Positions 21,390 through 31,654 of a stretch of DNA of 64,000 nt are shown piece after piece (position 1 is the first letter of the stretch; every line of letters begins with the position of its first letter). Source of the DNA: Meconema thalassinum (Eukaryota > Arthropoda > Insecta > Orthoptera > Tettigoniidae); assembly GCA_946902985.2 (NCBI GenBank), contig OX336388.2, forward strand, positions 371,491,387 through 371,555,386. Direction: 5' to 3'. The notes below the pieces were generated by a model. It did no database searches, was not told where the DNA came from, and saw only the letters and a list, made by a program, of their open reading frames with translations. The position numbers and the translations under genes were made by a program.

Positions 21390-22670
21390 TTCTTCCTATC
21401 AAGTGTTAGGCCAGGTGGCCTGTTACGGTCTCGTTCGATCTCTTTGTAGGTCGACCTACGTCTCTTCTGCCTCTAGGTTGGTATTTGAGGGCTCGTCTGG
21501 TGATCCGGCCGGTCTTCATACATAGTACATCGTCCTTCCAAGCTGATCTGTAATTCTGCACTGTGTTGATAATTGGATTTACTTTAAGTTCTTTAAGGAT
21601 ATCCTCAGATCTTTTCCTATCCCATAGTGTGCATCAAGCTGTTCTCCTCATGAACCGCATCTCGGCACTTGTTAGTCTACGTTCATCACCTTTGCGAAGG
21701 GTCCAAGCTTCGCTGCCATATAGAAGGGTAGGTTTGGTAGGATGTTTTATAGTTTGAGTCATGTGTGCCTCTGGACTAATGATGGCCTGAAGATGTTATT
21801 TATTAGTCCTGTGACCTTAGTGAAGTTGATACCGACCGCAGTGGCTACGCTCGCTAAAGCGCAGCGGTAGATTATGGGGCCAAGCTCTCTGCTGACTCGG
21901 TAGACACGTGGATTCGAGCCCCACCGTCGGCCGTCCTTGAAATGGTTTTCCGTGGTTTCCCATTTTCAACACCAGGCAAATGCTGGGACGGTACCTTCGG
22001 ACAGGCTACGGCCCCCTCCTTCCACGTCCTTGCCCAGTTTCATTCCTCTTTATCCATTCCATCTCTCATCCCGATGCGCAGGTCGCCCACAGGCGTCGAC
22101 TAGAAAGACCTGCACTCGGCCTCTCAGGTGGTCACACGACAAATTTAAAAAAAGGGAAGTTGATGATTTTGTGCTGCATATCTGTTTCTTGGATGTAACT
22201 GAGGTTATAGCCGAGATATTTAAATATTGATACCTGCTCAAGGGTTGTGTTTTCTATTGCAATTTTTTTTCTATCATGGTACTTACCGATGAAGGCCTTA
22301 ACTTAAGTTTTGGTAAGGGAGATATCCATGTTGTAATTTCTTGCTGTTGTATGAAGATTATATACTGATCTCTGTAAATCATCTTCAGATTCTGCAAAAA
22401 GTACCAAGTCATCTGCAAACAGTAGAGAGTCTATATCGGGTTGTCTATCTATCTTAATGTGGGCATGGGTTTTTTGTCTCCATTCACTGATGATTTTATT
22501 TATGTGTATGTTGAACAGAAGTAGTGAGTGACAACAGTCTTGTCTAACTCCCTAATCAATGGGTTTCCATTCCATCTGCTGTTGTCCAATTCTGACAGCA
22601 ATCACATTTTGACTGTAGATATTTTGAATTGCTTTTATTATATGCGATGGGTCTATAAATATTGGTCAGA
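21390..22670 (-). pseudogene. LINE RT and C-terminus (RTE-like), interrupted by a SINE
   Basis: The minus strand upstream of the SINE (22670-22165) reads DSLLFADDLVLFAESEDDL, containing the YADD-type active site, then KVKAFIGKYHDR and IFKYLGYNL. Beyond the SINE it continues with EAWTLRKGDERRL, MRFMRR, LKELKVNPII and RITRRALKYQPRGRRDVGRP. Multiple stops and frameshifts mean no ORF of useful length survives. The 5' end is truncated within RT near 22670. Confidence 0.75.
21831..22155 (+). repeat. tRNA-derived SINE inserted in LINE, 9-bp target duplication
   Basis: ACCGCAGTGGC head, B-box-like GGATTCGAGCCCC, then the core TTTTCCGTGGTTTCCCATTT and CACCAGGCAAATGCTGGG, and a pyrimidine-rich 3' part ending in AAATTTAAAAAAAGG. 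GAAGTTGAT flanks it at 21822-21830 and 22156-22164. It sits inside the LINE whose coding sequence resumes on both sides. Confidence 0.8.
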
Positions 22671-22679
22671 TGGTGGAGC

Positions 22680-24282
22680 TTAGACATAAATAAAGTTTAT
22701 TAAACTAAATGATACAAATTTTAGCTATGACATTGAAACACTCTCACCTCCTCGCTAGAGTTGATTTACAATTAACTACCCTCATTAACACAAACCTACA
22801 GAATTTACTGCCTTTAAATACAGGCCACAAGTGATTTTAACATTACTCCCGACTTTGAATGGGCGCCAAGGTTGACCATATGGGTCTTCCTGAATAAAAT
22901 AGGATAAAATACGGTACATAACTGTTGCCCCGACTATGAAACTCCTTATCCCAGGCGTAGGGCATTTGGCATGCGTTTGCTGATGCTCACAGGTTCATGC
23001 AAGACAGGAATATAAACACACATGAATTTTAAAGAGATAATCTATTGGCTGTACTATACACATATATACATAATATACAACACAAAATACCCTTCATACA
23101 CTCGTGATTTATACAGTACCTTGCCACTGAATTTAGGCTCTGAGAGCAGGAAAACACTTACGGCCATATCAGACCCAGGCATAAACGCCACCTACATAAT
23201 ACACATTGTACCGTCCGTACACAAAATATCTACACACGTTAGACTGGTTCACTCCACTTTCTTTCTTTCTTTTCGAACTGCTCGTTCACGTCTCCATTCC
23301 CGCATGACTTTTCGATGAAATGTTTACGACTGAGTATCCTTTTAGGCGTGGTAAGTTATTACCGACAGCCCATGGTATGGATGGGCCCATGAAAATCACG
23401 TAGCCTCCAACAGCCCATAAGAGCTCAGTGGATTGCTAAACATTAGTCACTGCTCGTTCGTATTACGATACCATGATCAAGTAATAATGACACTAATTTG
23501 CAAGTAGACAACGGACTTTCGCTGAAAAGCAAGAAGACGATCTCTAACTGTTCGTTACGGAAACCATGTCACGTAAAACGACCCTGGGCGTTAGTAGATC
23601 AGTGTTCTGCCAATAAAGCAATAAGTCGAGCTCTGAACGCCAGACACGCCATTATATACACTGGCGTAGGGCTACATAACCCCAATGTTTCTGCCGGAAC
23701 TAATTCGTGCGTGGCCCGCTCCTAGCGGAACATCCGTGTCAACACATGAACATCAGACAGTCAAAATTCACACTGACGTCACACAGTAGTTTTCCACGCG
23801 CCAGTTCATGCTATAAATAGTCTAGGTATTCCCACACAGGCCGAATTACTGCCTGTCTTTTCCGGGTATGTCACATATCCAGCACTCGAAAATACCAATT
23901 CATTGTACCTTTATAGTACAGCCACGAATCTAACATTTAACATTACTAGGTCAAAATAAAGCCATTAACCCCAAACCAAAATGAAATAAGCTTCTACTTA
24001 ATACAGTCATATATATTCTATTTTCCCAAAACGTAATAAATCGCAAAACCCCGTATTTTATAATATCAAATATCCAAAAACCGATAATTAATAAACAGTG
24101 ATCCTAGTTGGTCCGGACCATCCAAAGATGAATCCGTCCACAAAAACACACAGGCACAATAAAAATCACCTCTGCAACCCCACTTTAACCCAATATAATA
24201 AGATACGAATAAAATACCCCAAACTAACTGCACAAGGCAAAACCCGAGGGTGAGCTACTGTAACTGAATAAATTCAGTTACA
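22680..24282 (-). mobile_element. LTR retrotransposon fragment: 5' LTR, PBS and leader
   Basis: On the minus strand an LTR starts at 24282 with TGTAACTGAAT, an 11-bp arm that is exactly complementary to ATTCAGTTACA two bases later. It runs to about 22870, where TTGGCGCCCAT (22869-22859) is a tRNA-Lys-type primer-binding site. About 190 bp of leader follow before the LINE at 22670. The solo LTR at 30313-30839 has a similar start. No coding region remains. Confidence 0.65.
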
Positions 24283-24289
24283 ACATGGC

Positions 24290-24540
24290 GGAAATCGATA
24301 CAGGAAGTGACGTAATAAGTACAAACAAAACACATACAGTAAATACAAGAAAGAGAACAAATGTCCAACTTAAAAAAGGAAAAATGTCTTTAAATTAAAG
24401 AAATTGTGATATGCTAACAAGGCTATCATGGGAAGCAGGAACATTAACCGTGTCTGGGTTTTCAGGACGAGATTCTGGAGCACAGGCAGGATCTGGATGA
24501 TCGGTGAGAGAAGATGAAGCAACATTGTCGTATTCCAGAT
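24290..24540. other. Unassigned stretch upstream of hammerhead-like motif
   Basis: Likely part of the Penelope-like or SINE unit that carries the motif at 24541-24588, but no coding sequence is recognisable. The minus-strand frame over 24370-24804 has no family resemblance. Confidence 0.35.
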
Positions 24541-24588
24541 TATTCCTGACGATGAAAGACATGGTTTCTTTCGAAACGCGTCGAATTG
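24541..24588 (+). ncRNA. Hammerhead-ribozyme-like motif, diminished stem III
   Basis: Boxes in order: CUGACGA (24546-24552), an extra U, stem II GAAAG/CUUUC (24554-24558 with 24568-24572), GAAA (24573-24576), then C-GC-G forming a 2-bp stem III, and the cleavage triplet GUC at 24580-24582. Stem I pairs AUUC (24542-24545) with GAAU (24583-24586). The layout matches the small hammerhead variants known from Penelope-like retroelements. The extra nucleotide after the CUGANGA box also occurs at 38516. Confidence 0.55.
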
Positions 24589-24689
24589 CAATATAATAAA
24601 ACATGGCATAAGCCCAAAATTCAACATTATGAATAATAACACGGGCCGTGAAAGTCTAAATGACAATATCAGAATCATAAAATATATTT

Positions 24690-24745
24690 CGATTTTGGGG
24701 CAGATGACCTCGTAGTTCCGCCCCTTAAAACAACAATAATTAACT
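24690..24745 (+). repeat. SINE 3'-end module
   Basis: GGGCAGATGACCTCGTAGTTCC with GCCCCTTAAAACAACAATAAT resembles the terminal module of the SINE at 5478-5888 (GGCCCCTAAAC...AACAGCAACAGCATC). It is a short 5'-truncated piece. Confidence 0.4.
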
Positions 24746-24884
24746 AATATTTCGATTGTAAGCCAAGTTCCTGATGACAAATCCACTAGTAGCATTTTGA
24801 GCAATTGCCACCCTCAAGAAAGCAGATGCAAACAATTTTGCAACATCTTATTGGTTGACAATTTTTCCCACATCATCTTCTTCC

Positions 24885-26420
24885 TAGCAGTAATCCCTTG
24901 CGGGGTCTGCTATTTTGCTAAATCTCCTCCACTTCTTTCTGTCGTTGACATCTACTGGTATTAGACCAACAGCGTGCATGTCAGTCCACCTCTTTGCAGG
25001 TCTTCCATGCGGTCTTGTTCCACCTGGGTTGATGTGGAGTGCTGTTTTTGCAACTGAGTTGTTCTGTCTTCTGATGACGTGATCGTACCAGCGTAGACGA
25101 GCCTCCCTCACCTTCTGGAGAATTGGTGCAACACCAAATCCTCTCTGGACGTCTGTGTTCCTTGCGTGGTCAAATCGGGTCAGCCCCATCGACCATCGAA
25201 GCATCTTCATTTCCATTGTATGCAAAATTTGCTCATGTTGTTTGGTCATATGGTGACATTCAGTCCCATAGATTGCTGCTGGGCGTAACAAAGACTTATA
25301 GGCCTTTGCCTTTAAATGCAGAGGCATCTTTTTATCACAAAGAACTCCAGTGACTTGTCTCCACTTGAGCCAGGCTGCGTTTACCCTCATCCGAGTATCA
25401 GGAGTGGCGTCACAATTTGAAGTGACAATGGACCCTTAGTATGCCCTACTTAAAATCCATGGTCTTCTGCAGATTTTCTGTGCTGATACTGATGGTACCT
25501 CTGGTTTGGGGACCACATTCCAGGTAATCTGTCTTCTGGATATTGAGGTGTAGTCCATTTTCAGCCAGTCTGTCGTTCCACGTTTGAACCCGGTGCTGAA
25601 GTTCAGGGCGGGTTTCTCGGGCAAGTACCACATCATCCGCATAGAGAAGGGTCCAGGGATGTGAGGTCTGTATGTCTGCCGTTGCTGCATCCATGCAGAG
25701 GATGAATAACAGTGATGATAGAGCAGAACCCTGATGAACACCCACAGTGATTTCAAAAGGCGAGGAGACTCCAGCTGGACTCCGAACTACACTAGTGGCA
25801 TTGCGATACAGAAGTTGCACCCAGCTTACATATTCCTCAGGGACTCCATGACAACGAAGAGCTCGTCAAATAAGATCATGAGGGATACGGTCAAAAGCTT
25901 TCTCTAAATCGAGAAATGACACGTGTACACTTCGCTGCCTCTCTCTGTGCTTTTCCATTAAAAGGCGTGTGGCATGGACAGCATCAATGGTACTGCATCC
26001 CTAGGTGTTACAGTGACAATATTTTGAGTCTACAATCAAGTACACGCTCAAATATTTTAAACGTATGACAGAGAAGTCGAATAGGGCGATAAGTTGAGCT
26101 GTCACCCACATCACCTTTTCCCTTCCAGATTGGAACTGTTATGCTAGTTGTCCATGCATGGGAAGTTGGTTCTCAGCAATGATCCGGTTAAAGAGGAATT
26201 CTGAGGCAGGCTTTCCTAGCATTTTCCATATTTCCATCGGTACATCATCTGGGCCAGTTGCTTTCCCACTCTTCATCTTGCTAATGGCAAGCATTACTTC
26301 CTCAGATGTAATTGAAGGAACGGGTCCTAAGGTAGGATCAGGACTTGCAATTGGTGGGTGTGGAAATTCTTCGTTGCAGATGCCAAAAAAGTAGTCTGCC
26401 CAACGTTCTTCCCACATGAT
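24885..26420 (-). pseudogene. RTE-like LINE, 5'-truncated (RT and C-terminal domain)
   Basis: Minus-strand frame 26417-26139 begins after the endonuclease and holds MKSGKATGPDDVPMEIWKML, a block that precedes RT. Frame 25820-25446 covers VGVHQGSALSSLLFILCMD and LLYADDVVLA, the intact active site. Frame 25390-24884 is the C-terminus (MPLHLKAKAYKSLLRPAAIYG, EMKMLRWSMGLTRFDHARN, ARLRWYDHVIRR, HGRPAKRW). Segment 26138-25821 is crossed by stops and frameshifts. This pattern is typical of insect RTE elements. Confidence 0.85.
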
Positions 26421-26429
26421 TCCTTTGAA

Positions 26430-27160
26430 ATGTACAGATTGCTTGTTCGAAATAAGTTTTCAAAAGCCCGTATACAGCAATGTCGTGTGTGGTGCAAAGG
26501 ACAGAAATATAACATTATTTTCCTTGGCATAATCGAGAACCTTTATTTGCCTTATTCCTTTCGTTCACAACATAAAAAACATAACACCATCTCAATAAGT
26601 AATTTATAGGGAAGTTTCATGGACTAGAGCAGTTTTCTCAGTGAGTGATTGTTTGCTGCTGATATTTGAGTGTACTGCCAGTGTTTTATTCATGTTAGAA
26701 CCACAATCACCCCCATATTATCCCCACCCTTATCTGAAACTTTACAAAACGTAAGTTGTCATCAACACACAATTTGTTAGTCTTATCTATGCAAATTCTT
26801 TATTAATTCCTCTTTAAAGAGTCCGCAAATCAGTCCAATGTTATTCGTTTTTGTTTCATGGCACACAGCAAACACCACCAAGCTTCACACGTCGAGGTGC
26901 AAATTGACAAGCAACAACAAAAAACTCCATCGATTTTCCAATGGAACAAGTAAGCCTTCTATTCTGATCAGACGTCAAACCTTAACATTCCTCATTTTTC
27001 ACTTAAAGAGTAGAGGATCACCCATTTACAAGACATGTTTTAAAGAAGAATTCACTCGTTCTGATCATCTTAGCATATTAAACAGGCATTCTTCATTAAC
27101 TTAGCAGTTGATACACATGACAGCTGCTGAAAATTGCATGTATCTACAGTAGTGTACCTA
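26430..27160. other. Receptor intron, nothing identified
   Basis: AT-rich; the small frames here lack any recognisable domain. Confidence 0.5.
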
Positions 27161-27172
27161 CAGTGTTTTAAC

Positions 27173-27873
27173 CAGAGCTTTTTTTCAAAAAATTATTTAA
27201 GGGGTACTCTCAGTTGTAGTCGACAAAACATCACGATCTTGCAATTTTTGGCATTTTGCAAAGTACGGTCATTGTTAGTATTCAAATCATTATCTTTCAT
27301 CTTTTTCGATGAGTGGTCAACATGTCGGTCTACTAACCCCAAGCTTGCAGGTTCGCTCCTGATTTTTGAAAAGCAGCAAAAATTACGACACCCATGTCAT
27401 ACAATGTTGGCATGTCAAAGAACCCATTTGAATTCAGTAGGCCGTGTTCATAATGGCAAAATTAATCTCGGGAGTTTCCGCCAACACATAGTTCCTCATT
27501 TCTCTACTAGAAAGCGCTATAGTGTTCAAGGAGCTTAGATATCTAACCTTCTTGACTTTCATAGTGCTTCAAGGAACAACAAAATAACAACCTACCCCAC
27601 CTCCAAACAATAGCCTGCGTGCTTATAAGAACGGAGTGCCGAGTTGCCGACCAAAAGAAACTGATTCGATACATCAATTTAAATTTAAACCAAGGATTAC
27701 TTGAAATCTCCTCCAGCTGTTGTGAACATTGCGTTGGCGATGAGCTTTCAAGTTGGAAGTTATATTTGCCGGACTAGATACTAATGTACCAATATTTTTC
27801 CTTAAACAGTTTTCAAATATTTAAGGGGTATGCTTACCCCCGCGTACCCCCTGAAAGAAAAAAAAGAGCACTG
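27173..27873. mobile_element. Non-autonomous hAT-type element with 8-bp target duplication
   Basis: Left end CAGAGCTTTTTTTC and right end (complement CAGTGCTCTTTTTTTTC) are hAT-like terminal inverted repeats. GTTTTAAC is duplicated exactly at 27165-27172 and 27874-27881, the 8-bp size typical of hAT. Both ends also have AAGGGGTA near the termini (27209, 27821). No transposase is encoded; a SINE of family E lies inside at about 27310-27585. Confidence 0.85.
27310..27585 (+). repeat. tRNA-derived SINE (family E) inside hAT element
   Basis: Shares with 19880-20231 the phrases CATGTCGGTCTAC, CCCCAAGCTTGCAGGTTCGCTC and CAGTAGGCCGTGTTCATAATG. It is diverged, and flanking duplications were not identified. 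Confidence 0.7.
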
Positions 27874-27889
27874 GTTTTAACTATCTTTG

Positions 27890-28260
27890 TATCATTACAG
27901 GTTTTAATTTCGACCTTGACTATTATATGTCAGAAAACTGTACTATAATGAGGTTCATTATAACACTATTTTTCATTATGAAACAGTTTCTCCCACCATT
28001 CAGAGCCCAAGAAACAGTTGTTTGACCAATTAGATAAAGGATAGCATCGCACCCGCGCTGAGTTCCACGGCCTTCTAATTTAAATGTCACTGCGTGGCCT
28101 AGTGTCATAGTAGGGTAATCGAGGAGGCCATGGTCAAATACAAGGCATTCTCTGTGTCTCATGCACTCTGTTCAGTACATAAAACTGGCGAAATCTCGAC
28201 AGATATTTATGAATATTTATGTTCGAACATAAAATAGTTATAATAATTATCGTCGAACAT
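27890..28260. other. Receptor intron, nothing identified
   Basis: No coding frame or bounded repeat recognised. The end overlaps the left side of the foldback at 28268. Confidence 0.4.
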
Positions 28261-28267
28261 AAACAGT

Positions 28268-28388
28268 CGTATGCAACTCTCCTATAATGGTAATTAAGAC
28301 ACTCGTATGGAAATTATAAAACTCGCATACGCTTTTTTATAAACATACTCGTGTCTTAATTATTGCCATTATAGGCTCGTTGCATAAT
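28268..28388. repeat. Foldback (long imperfect inverted repeat, about 50-bp arms)
   Basis: Left arm TATGCAACTCTCCTATAATG...AATTAAGACACTCGTATG and right arm CATACTCGTGTCTTAATTA...CATTATAGGCTCGTTGCATA are complementary with a few mismatches. The centre is CTCGCATACGC. The transcript would form a long hairpin. It looks like a short MITE or foldback, but clear target duplications were not found. Confidence 0.6.
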
Positions 28389-28496
28389 GTACTATTTTAT
28401 AACGTGCAAGTGCAACAATCATATATGTTTACATCACATTTCATCCACATCATCCATTTTTCATCAATTTTAATGTCACAATGACTGGCCATTAAA

Positions 28497-28559
28497 TGTA
28501 CTAGCTGATGAAGGGCCTGATTTTCAATAATATTATGCCTCGAAACATGTCCTAGTGTG
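28497..28559 (+). ncRNA. Hammerhead-ribozyme-like motif, type I with 2-bp stem III
   Basis: CUGAUGA lies at 28505-28511, stem II pairs GGGC (28513-28516) with GCCU (28537-28540), GAAA is at 28542-28545, stem III is A-C/G-U around an AU loop, and GUC at 28549-28551 is the expected cleavage triplet. Stem I pairs ACUAG (28500-28504) with CUAGU (28552-28556), extendable by G-U pairs. A10.1 opposite C11.1 is a mismatch where G-C is usual. The form matches small hammerheads associated with Penelope-like elements. An AATAAAC-like tail region follows downstream. Confidence 0.62.
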
Positions 28560-28589
28560 TAGATAAACACAAAAGGTATTGACTAGATG

Positions 28590-29649
28590 GAACATAGTAT
28601 AATTGAATTTTTTAATCTATCATTCGTCAATACGGACCAATCATGAACAATGTTAACCCCAGACTCATGATTGTCCAACACTAACATAACTTTTTTGTCA
28701 GGAGTTGGACGCACTTGTTCTACAAAGAACTGTAGCCACTGCAAAAATGTCTCTCCGTTGATCCAGCCATTATCAGTGCAAGAAGCTTGACATCCTTGTG
28801 GAGCTCCGTCAAGAAGTTGTTCCTGCATGTGTTTCCAAGCAAAATTAAAAATGGAGGAATGAAAGACCCAGAAGCATTACAGCAGCAAATTGCAGTTGTT
28901 AGTTGACCACGTTCTAGGCTAGCGATCATACCTACTTGCTTCTTTCCTTACGTAGAAAGAATTCTAGGTGGCCGTTTAGTTGATGTTTGAACTCCAGTCT
29001 CGTCCATGTTATACAGACGAGATGGCTCAATTCCATGTTTTTCTATGTGTTCCCCTAGAAGTGTGAAAAATCCAGTCACTTGCGGACGATTAAATCCTCT
29101 TGCCCTAGCAATTGAGGTGGGCTCTGGAGATCTCAAACTTACACCTTTATATCTGTCCATAAACCCCTTGAGCCATTCATCTCCAGCAGCACCATTTTGA
29201 AATTGATTAGGGATTCTGTTTTTATGCGTAAAATCAAACGAGAGTTTCTTAAACTCGTTCCTTGTCAGACCATAGAATAAATTGTCCATGTAATGCATGC
29301 AGGTACGGCGGGAGTTCATCCTCCTGTTGACTACTGAATAAAATATCACAAATCTCCATATCACAAATCTCCCTAATTTCTTTTCTGTAGAACCCTCTTT
29401 CATGTGCCTATACAAAGTAGCATACGGTATATTATATTTTGCAGCTGCAGACTTCAAGGATCCTAAAGCAGCCTCTTGCATGGCTTTTTCCATGTCATAT
29501 TCGCTCCAATTTGCTTGATTGGTTTTTCTTTTATATTTATACACAATTTGTGGTTTGAAAAGCTCTATGCAGGCAGAAGTATGTGTACTGGGAATCGAGT
29601 TACAGCCGACGACGATACACCATCTGAAACAAGGTGAATATCCTCCCAT
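28590..29649 (-). pseudogene. pogo/Tigger-type transposase relic
   Basis: The minus-strand frame from 29649 contains a psq-type helix-turn-helix (WSEYDMEKAMQEAALGS, then AAAKYNIPYATLYRHMK). Next comes a CENP-B-type DNA-binding region (AGDEWLKGFMDRYKGVSLRSPE). The DDE domain starts with YNMDETGVQT (first Asp) near 29005. After a TAA at about 28953, it continues QLTTAICCCNASGSFIPPF and, after a frameshift near 28790, VMLVLDNHES (second Asp) near 28680. The third catalytic residue is lost to 3' truncation. Such enzymes are cut-and-paste transposases at TA sites; the family also gave rise to CENP-B and jerky genes. Lesions show this copy is dead. Confidence 0.85.
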
Positions 29650-29895
29650 TACTAACAGTTTCTATTAAAATTATTAAAAACAAACATGACTTCAAGTAAG
29701 CTAAGCTAAATCTAACATTCAACCTCTTTTACAATAACCCGGGTAAGCCTTGTTCGCTTTGCCCGGTGTGTCGCCATTGGCTTCAAAGAAGTTGCCAGAG
29801 TCAAAATGAAATGCACCGACATATGACAGTCACGTGATCTAAATAGGGAAAATATAAAGCTTAAGGAGAAACAAAACCATTCACGACAATATTTT
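29650..29895. other. Flank of pogo relic, nothing identified
   Basis: May hold the 5' end of the pogo element, but no inverted terminal repeat pair could be matched because the other end is truncated. Confidence 0.35.
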
Positions 29896-29899
29896 AAAC

Positions 29900-29990
29900 C
29901 TCTGGTTGGTTCCTCAGTTTAGGGGCTGCGACAACGCGGTCATGTAGCCCCGTGTACTTTGGGTGTGTGTAGAATCTGTCTGATAACAGG
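29900..29990 (-). repeat. SINE 3' module (family of 5478-5888)
   Basis: The minus strand reads ACAGATTCTACACACACCCA then CGGGGCTACATGACC and GTCGCAGCCCCTAAACTGAG. This is the same module as at 55455-55550 and the 3' end of the SINE at 5478-5888. Confidence 0.6.
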
Positions 29991-30165
29991 TGTTAATTGT
30001 GATGGCTGTATTAGTGTGCGTTATCTTGTTTTTAATTCAAGTAAGGACGGCATATATGGATTTTCAAATAGTTCCAACTTTTGCTACAAAACACCACCGT
30101 CAACGACCAACTATTTCTGCACTTTGTTACTAGATGCCACCACAGAGGTTCTTTATCATGCCATA

Positions 30166-30300
30166 AATCTATGACATGGGACCGCGAGCTTTACTTCCCC
30201 TCCGAAGGAAGGCAAACTGAGAGATTTTTAACGCTTTAAAAAATCTGGCGACTTCGGACGGTTTTGAACCTGGGCATAGAAGCTCAGCATTTTTAAAACT
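30166..30300 (-). repeat. tRNA-derived SINE fragment (family F)
   Basis: Shares ATCTATGACATGGGACC, CTTTACTTCCCCTCCGAAGG and AAAAAATC...GACTTCGG with the more complete copy at 32735-32945. The head is truncated after the B-box complement. Confidence 0.65.
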
Positions 30301-30312
30301 TTAAGTAAATGT

Positions 30313-30839
30313 TGTAATGTATTATAAAACTTACCCCTAGTTGGGCTGTCATTAACCACTTATGATCTCAGGAAGTGGGGCAATATACTTTCTTAAATAT
30401 CCACACAAAGACACAGGACACCAACTTCTATTAAACATACACATTTATTAATAATTATTATTTTACACATCTAAGCAGGCCTCCATTTTCCTTGCCTGGC
30501 CTCATCCCAAAATAAACCAACTGGCCTCCATCTTGCCACACAACATCCTCTAAAACAGCCTATCACCATGGCAACCACGCCATGTCATCTTTTTTTTTTT
30601 TAACAAGAAGAAATCTGAACAACCGAATATCATAAAAGGAACATATATCCTGCAATGGAACTTCATTGGGCAAAGCCCCCTATTACCTCATTGCTAGGAC
30701 ACCACAAATAATCCAATAAGCACAAGTATAAGACTCTTTGCAGTGCCCAGCAAGAGGTAGCCATTTCCGAACCTAAATACAACATTAAACAAACCGAAAT
30801 TGTGAGGGTGAACGCTGTAACCAAATAAATTCAGTTACA
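30313..30839 (-). repeat. Solo LTR (527 bp) with 4-bp target duplication
   Basis: The minus strand starts TGTAACTGAATTTATTTGG and ends with CATTACA. ATGT is present on both sides (30309-30312 and 30840-30843). The start resembles the LTR at 22870-24282. No internal sequence is present. It lies 283 bp upstream of the receptor exon at 31123. Confidence 0.8.
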
Positions 30840-31122
30840 ATGTATATGTACTTAAATTGAAATATTTGAAGAATATTCTGCAGAATTAGAAATTATTATT
30901 ATTCATGAATGCGTGCATGCTTCCACAGGTAATAACAGATGTCGCTACTATCCAGCGAGTACATACAATGCCATAGTAAATTTTTCTATTACTAAACAAT
31001 CTCCTTGCCCGGGCGTCCCCTAAGTTCACAATTTTTTCCCCAAGTTTAATTAATCTTTCCTCCTAATTCTTTTATAGCATGGTTGATACTCTAGTATCTA
31101 TATATGTTCCTTTGTCCTACAG

Positions 31123-31212
31123 GTTCAGAGATTCTTACTACAGCTTACAACCAACGAAGTGGCTCTTACAGGACTCAACTTCTTCTCAGTAACAAGAGCC
31201 TTCATGATGTCC
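31123..31212 (+). CDS. Sugar-type gustatory receptor, penultimate exon (TM7 start)
   Basis: The 90-bp exon follows TTTGTCCTACAG and ends TCC|GTAAGT, both phase 0. It encodes VQRFLLQLTTNEVALTGLNF then FSVTRAFMMS. Insect gustatory receptors have a matching QRFxxQxxxxxVALTGxxFFxxTR block just before the last membrane helix. That helix normally comes from a short last exon ending in a TYxxxxxQF-type motif. I did not find that exon in 31213-64000, so it is either beyond the window or too short to spot by eye. Confidence 0.87.
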
Positions 31213-31654
31213 GTAAGTTCCTCAACATTCTGTTTTGATACACAATCAGAGATATCCTTTTAAATAGCAATTGATTAGCAACGGGAATGTTTATTTATAT
31301 ACAGTATTTTATACTAGATAATTACTGTTTTTATTTGATAATTTAGCAACCAACAGAAAACATGTTGGTTAAAAAAGTTATGGGGCATGAACCTAATAAA
31401 TGGAAAGTTCTTTTCAAACTCTCAGTAGTGGGACCACACTTCCAGCATCGAGTCTCCTGAACTGTTTGGATTTGGCAGGAATGGGTCTCACACATCATGG
31501 AATGCTAGCAATCTCACTCATCCTGGATTCCCCCTGCAGTATTTACTATAGAGGCCTGGTGTCTTGATTAACTTTGTGAGAAGTCTCAGTGTTTCAATAC
31601 TGTACCTAAGTCCTGGTTCTCATTATGAATCCATTCATTCTCTTCCCCTCCTAA

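Noticed and set aside
24370..24804. 144-codon minus-strand frame
   Set aside because: No recognisable domain, Leu/Phe-rich composition expected of AT-rich DNA, and it overlaps the hammerhead-like motif and a SINE tail.
24840..26430. CCCACAT at both ends of the 24885-26420 LINE as a target duplication
   Set aside because: At the right end the bases are part of the LINE coding sequence, so the match is probably chance.
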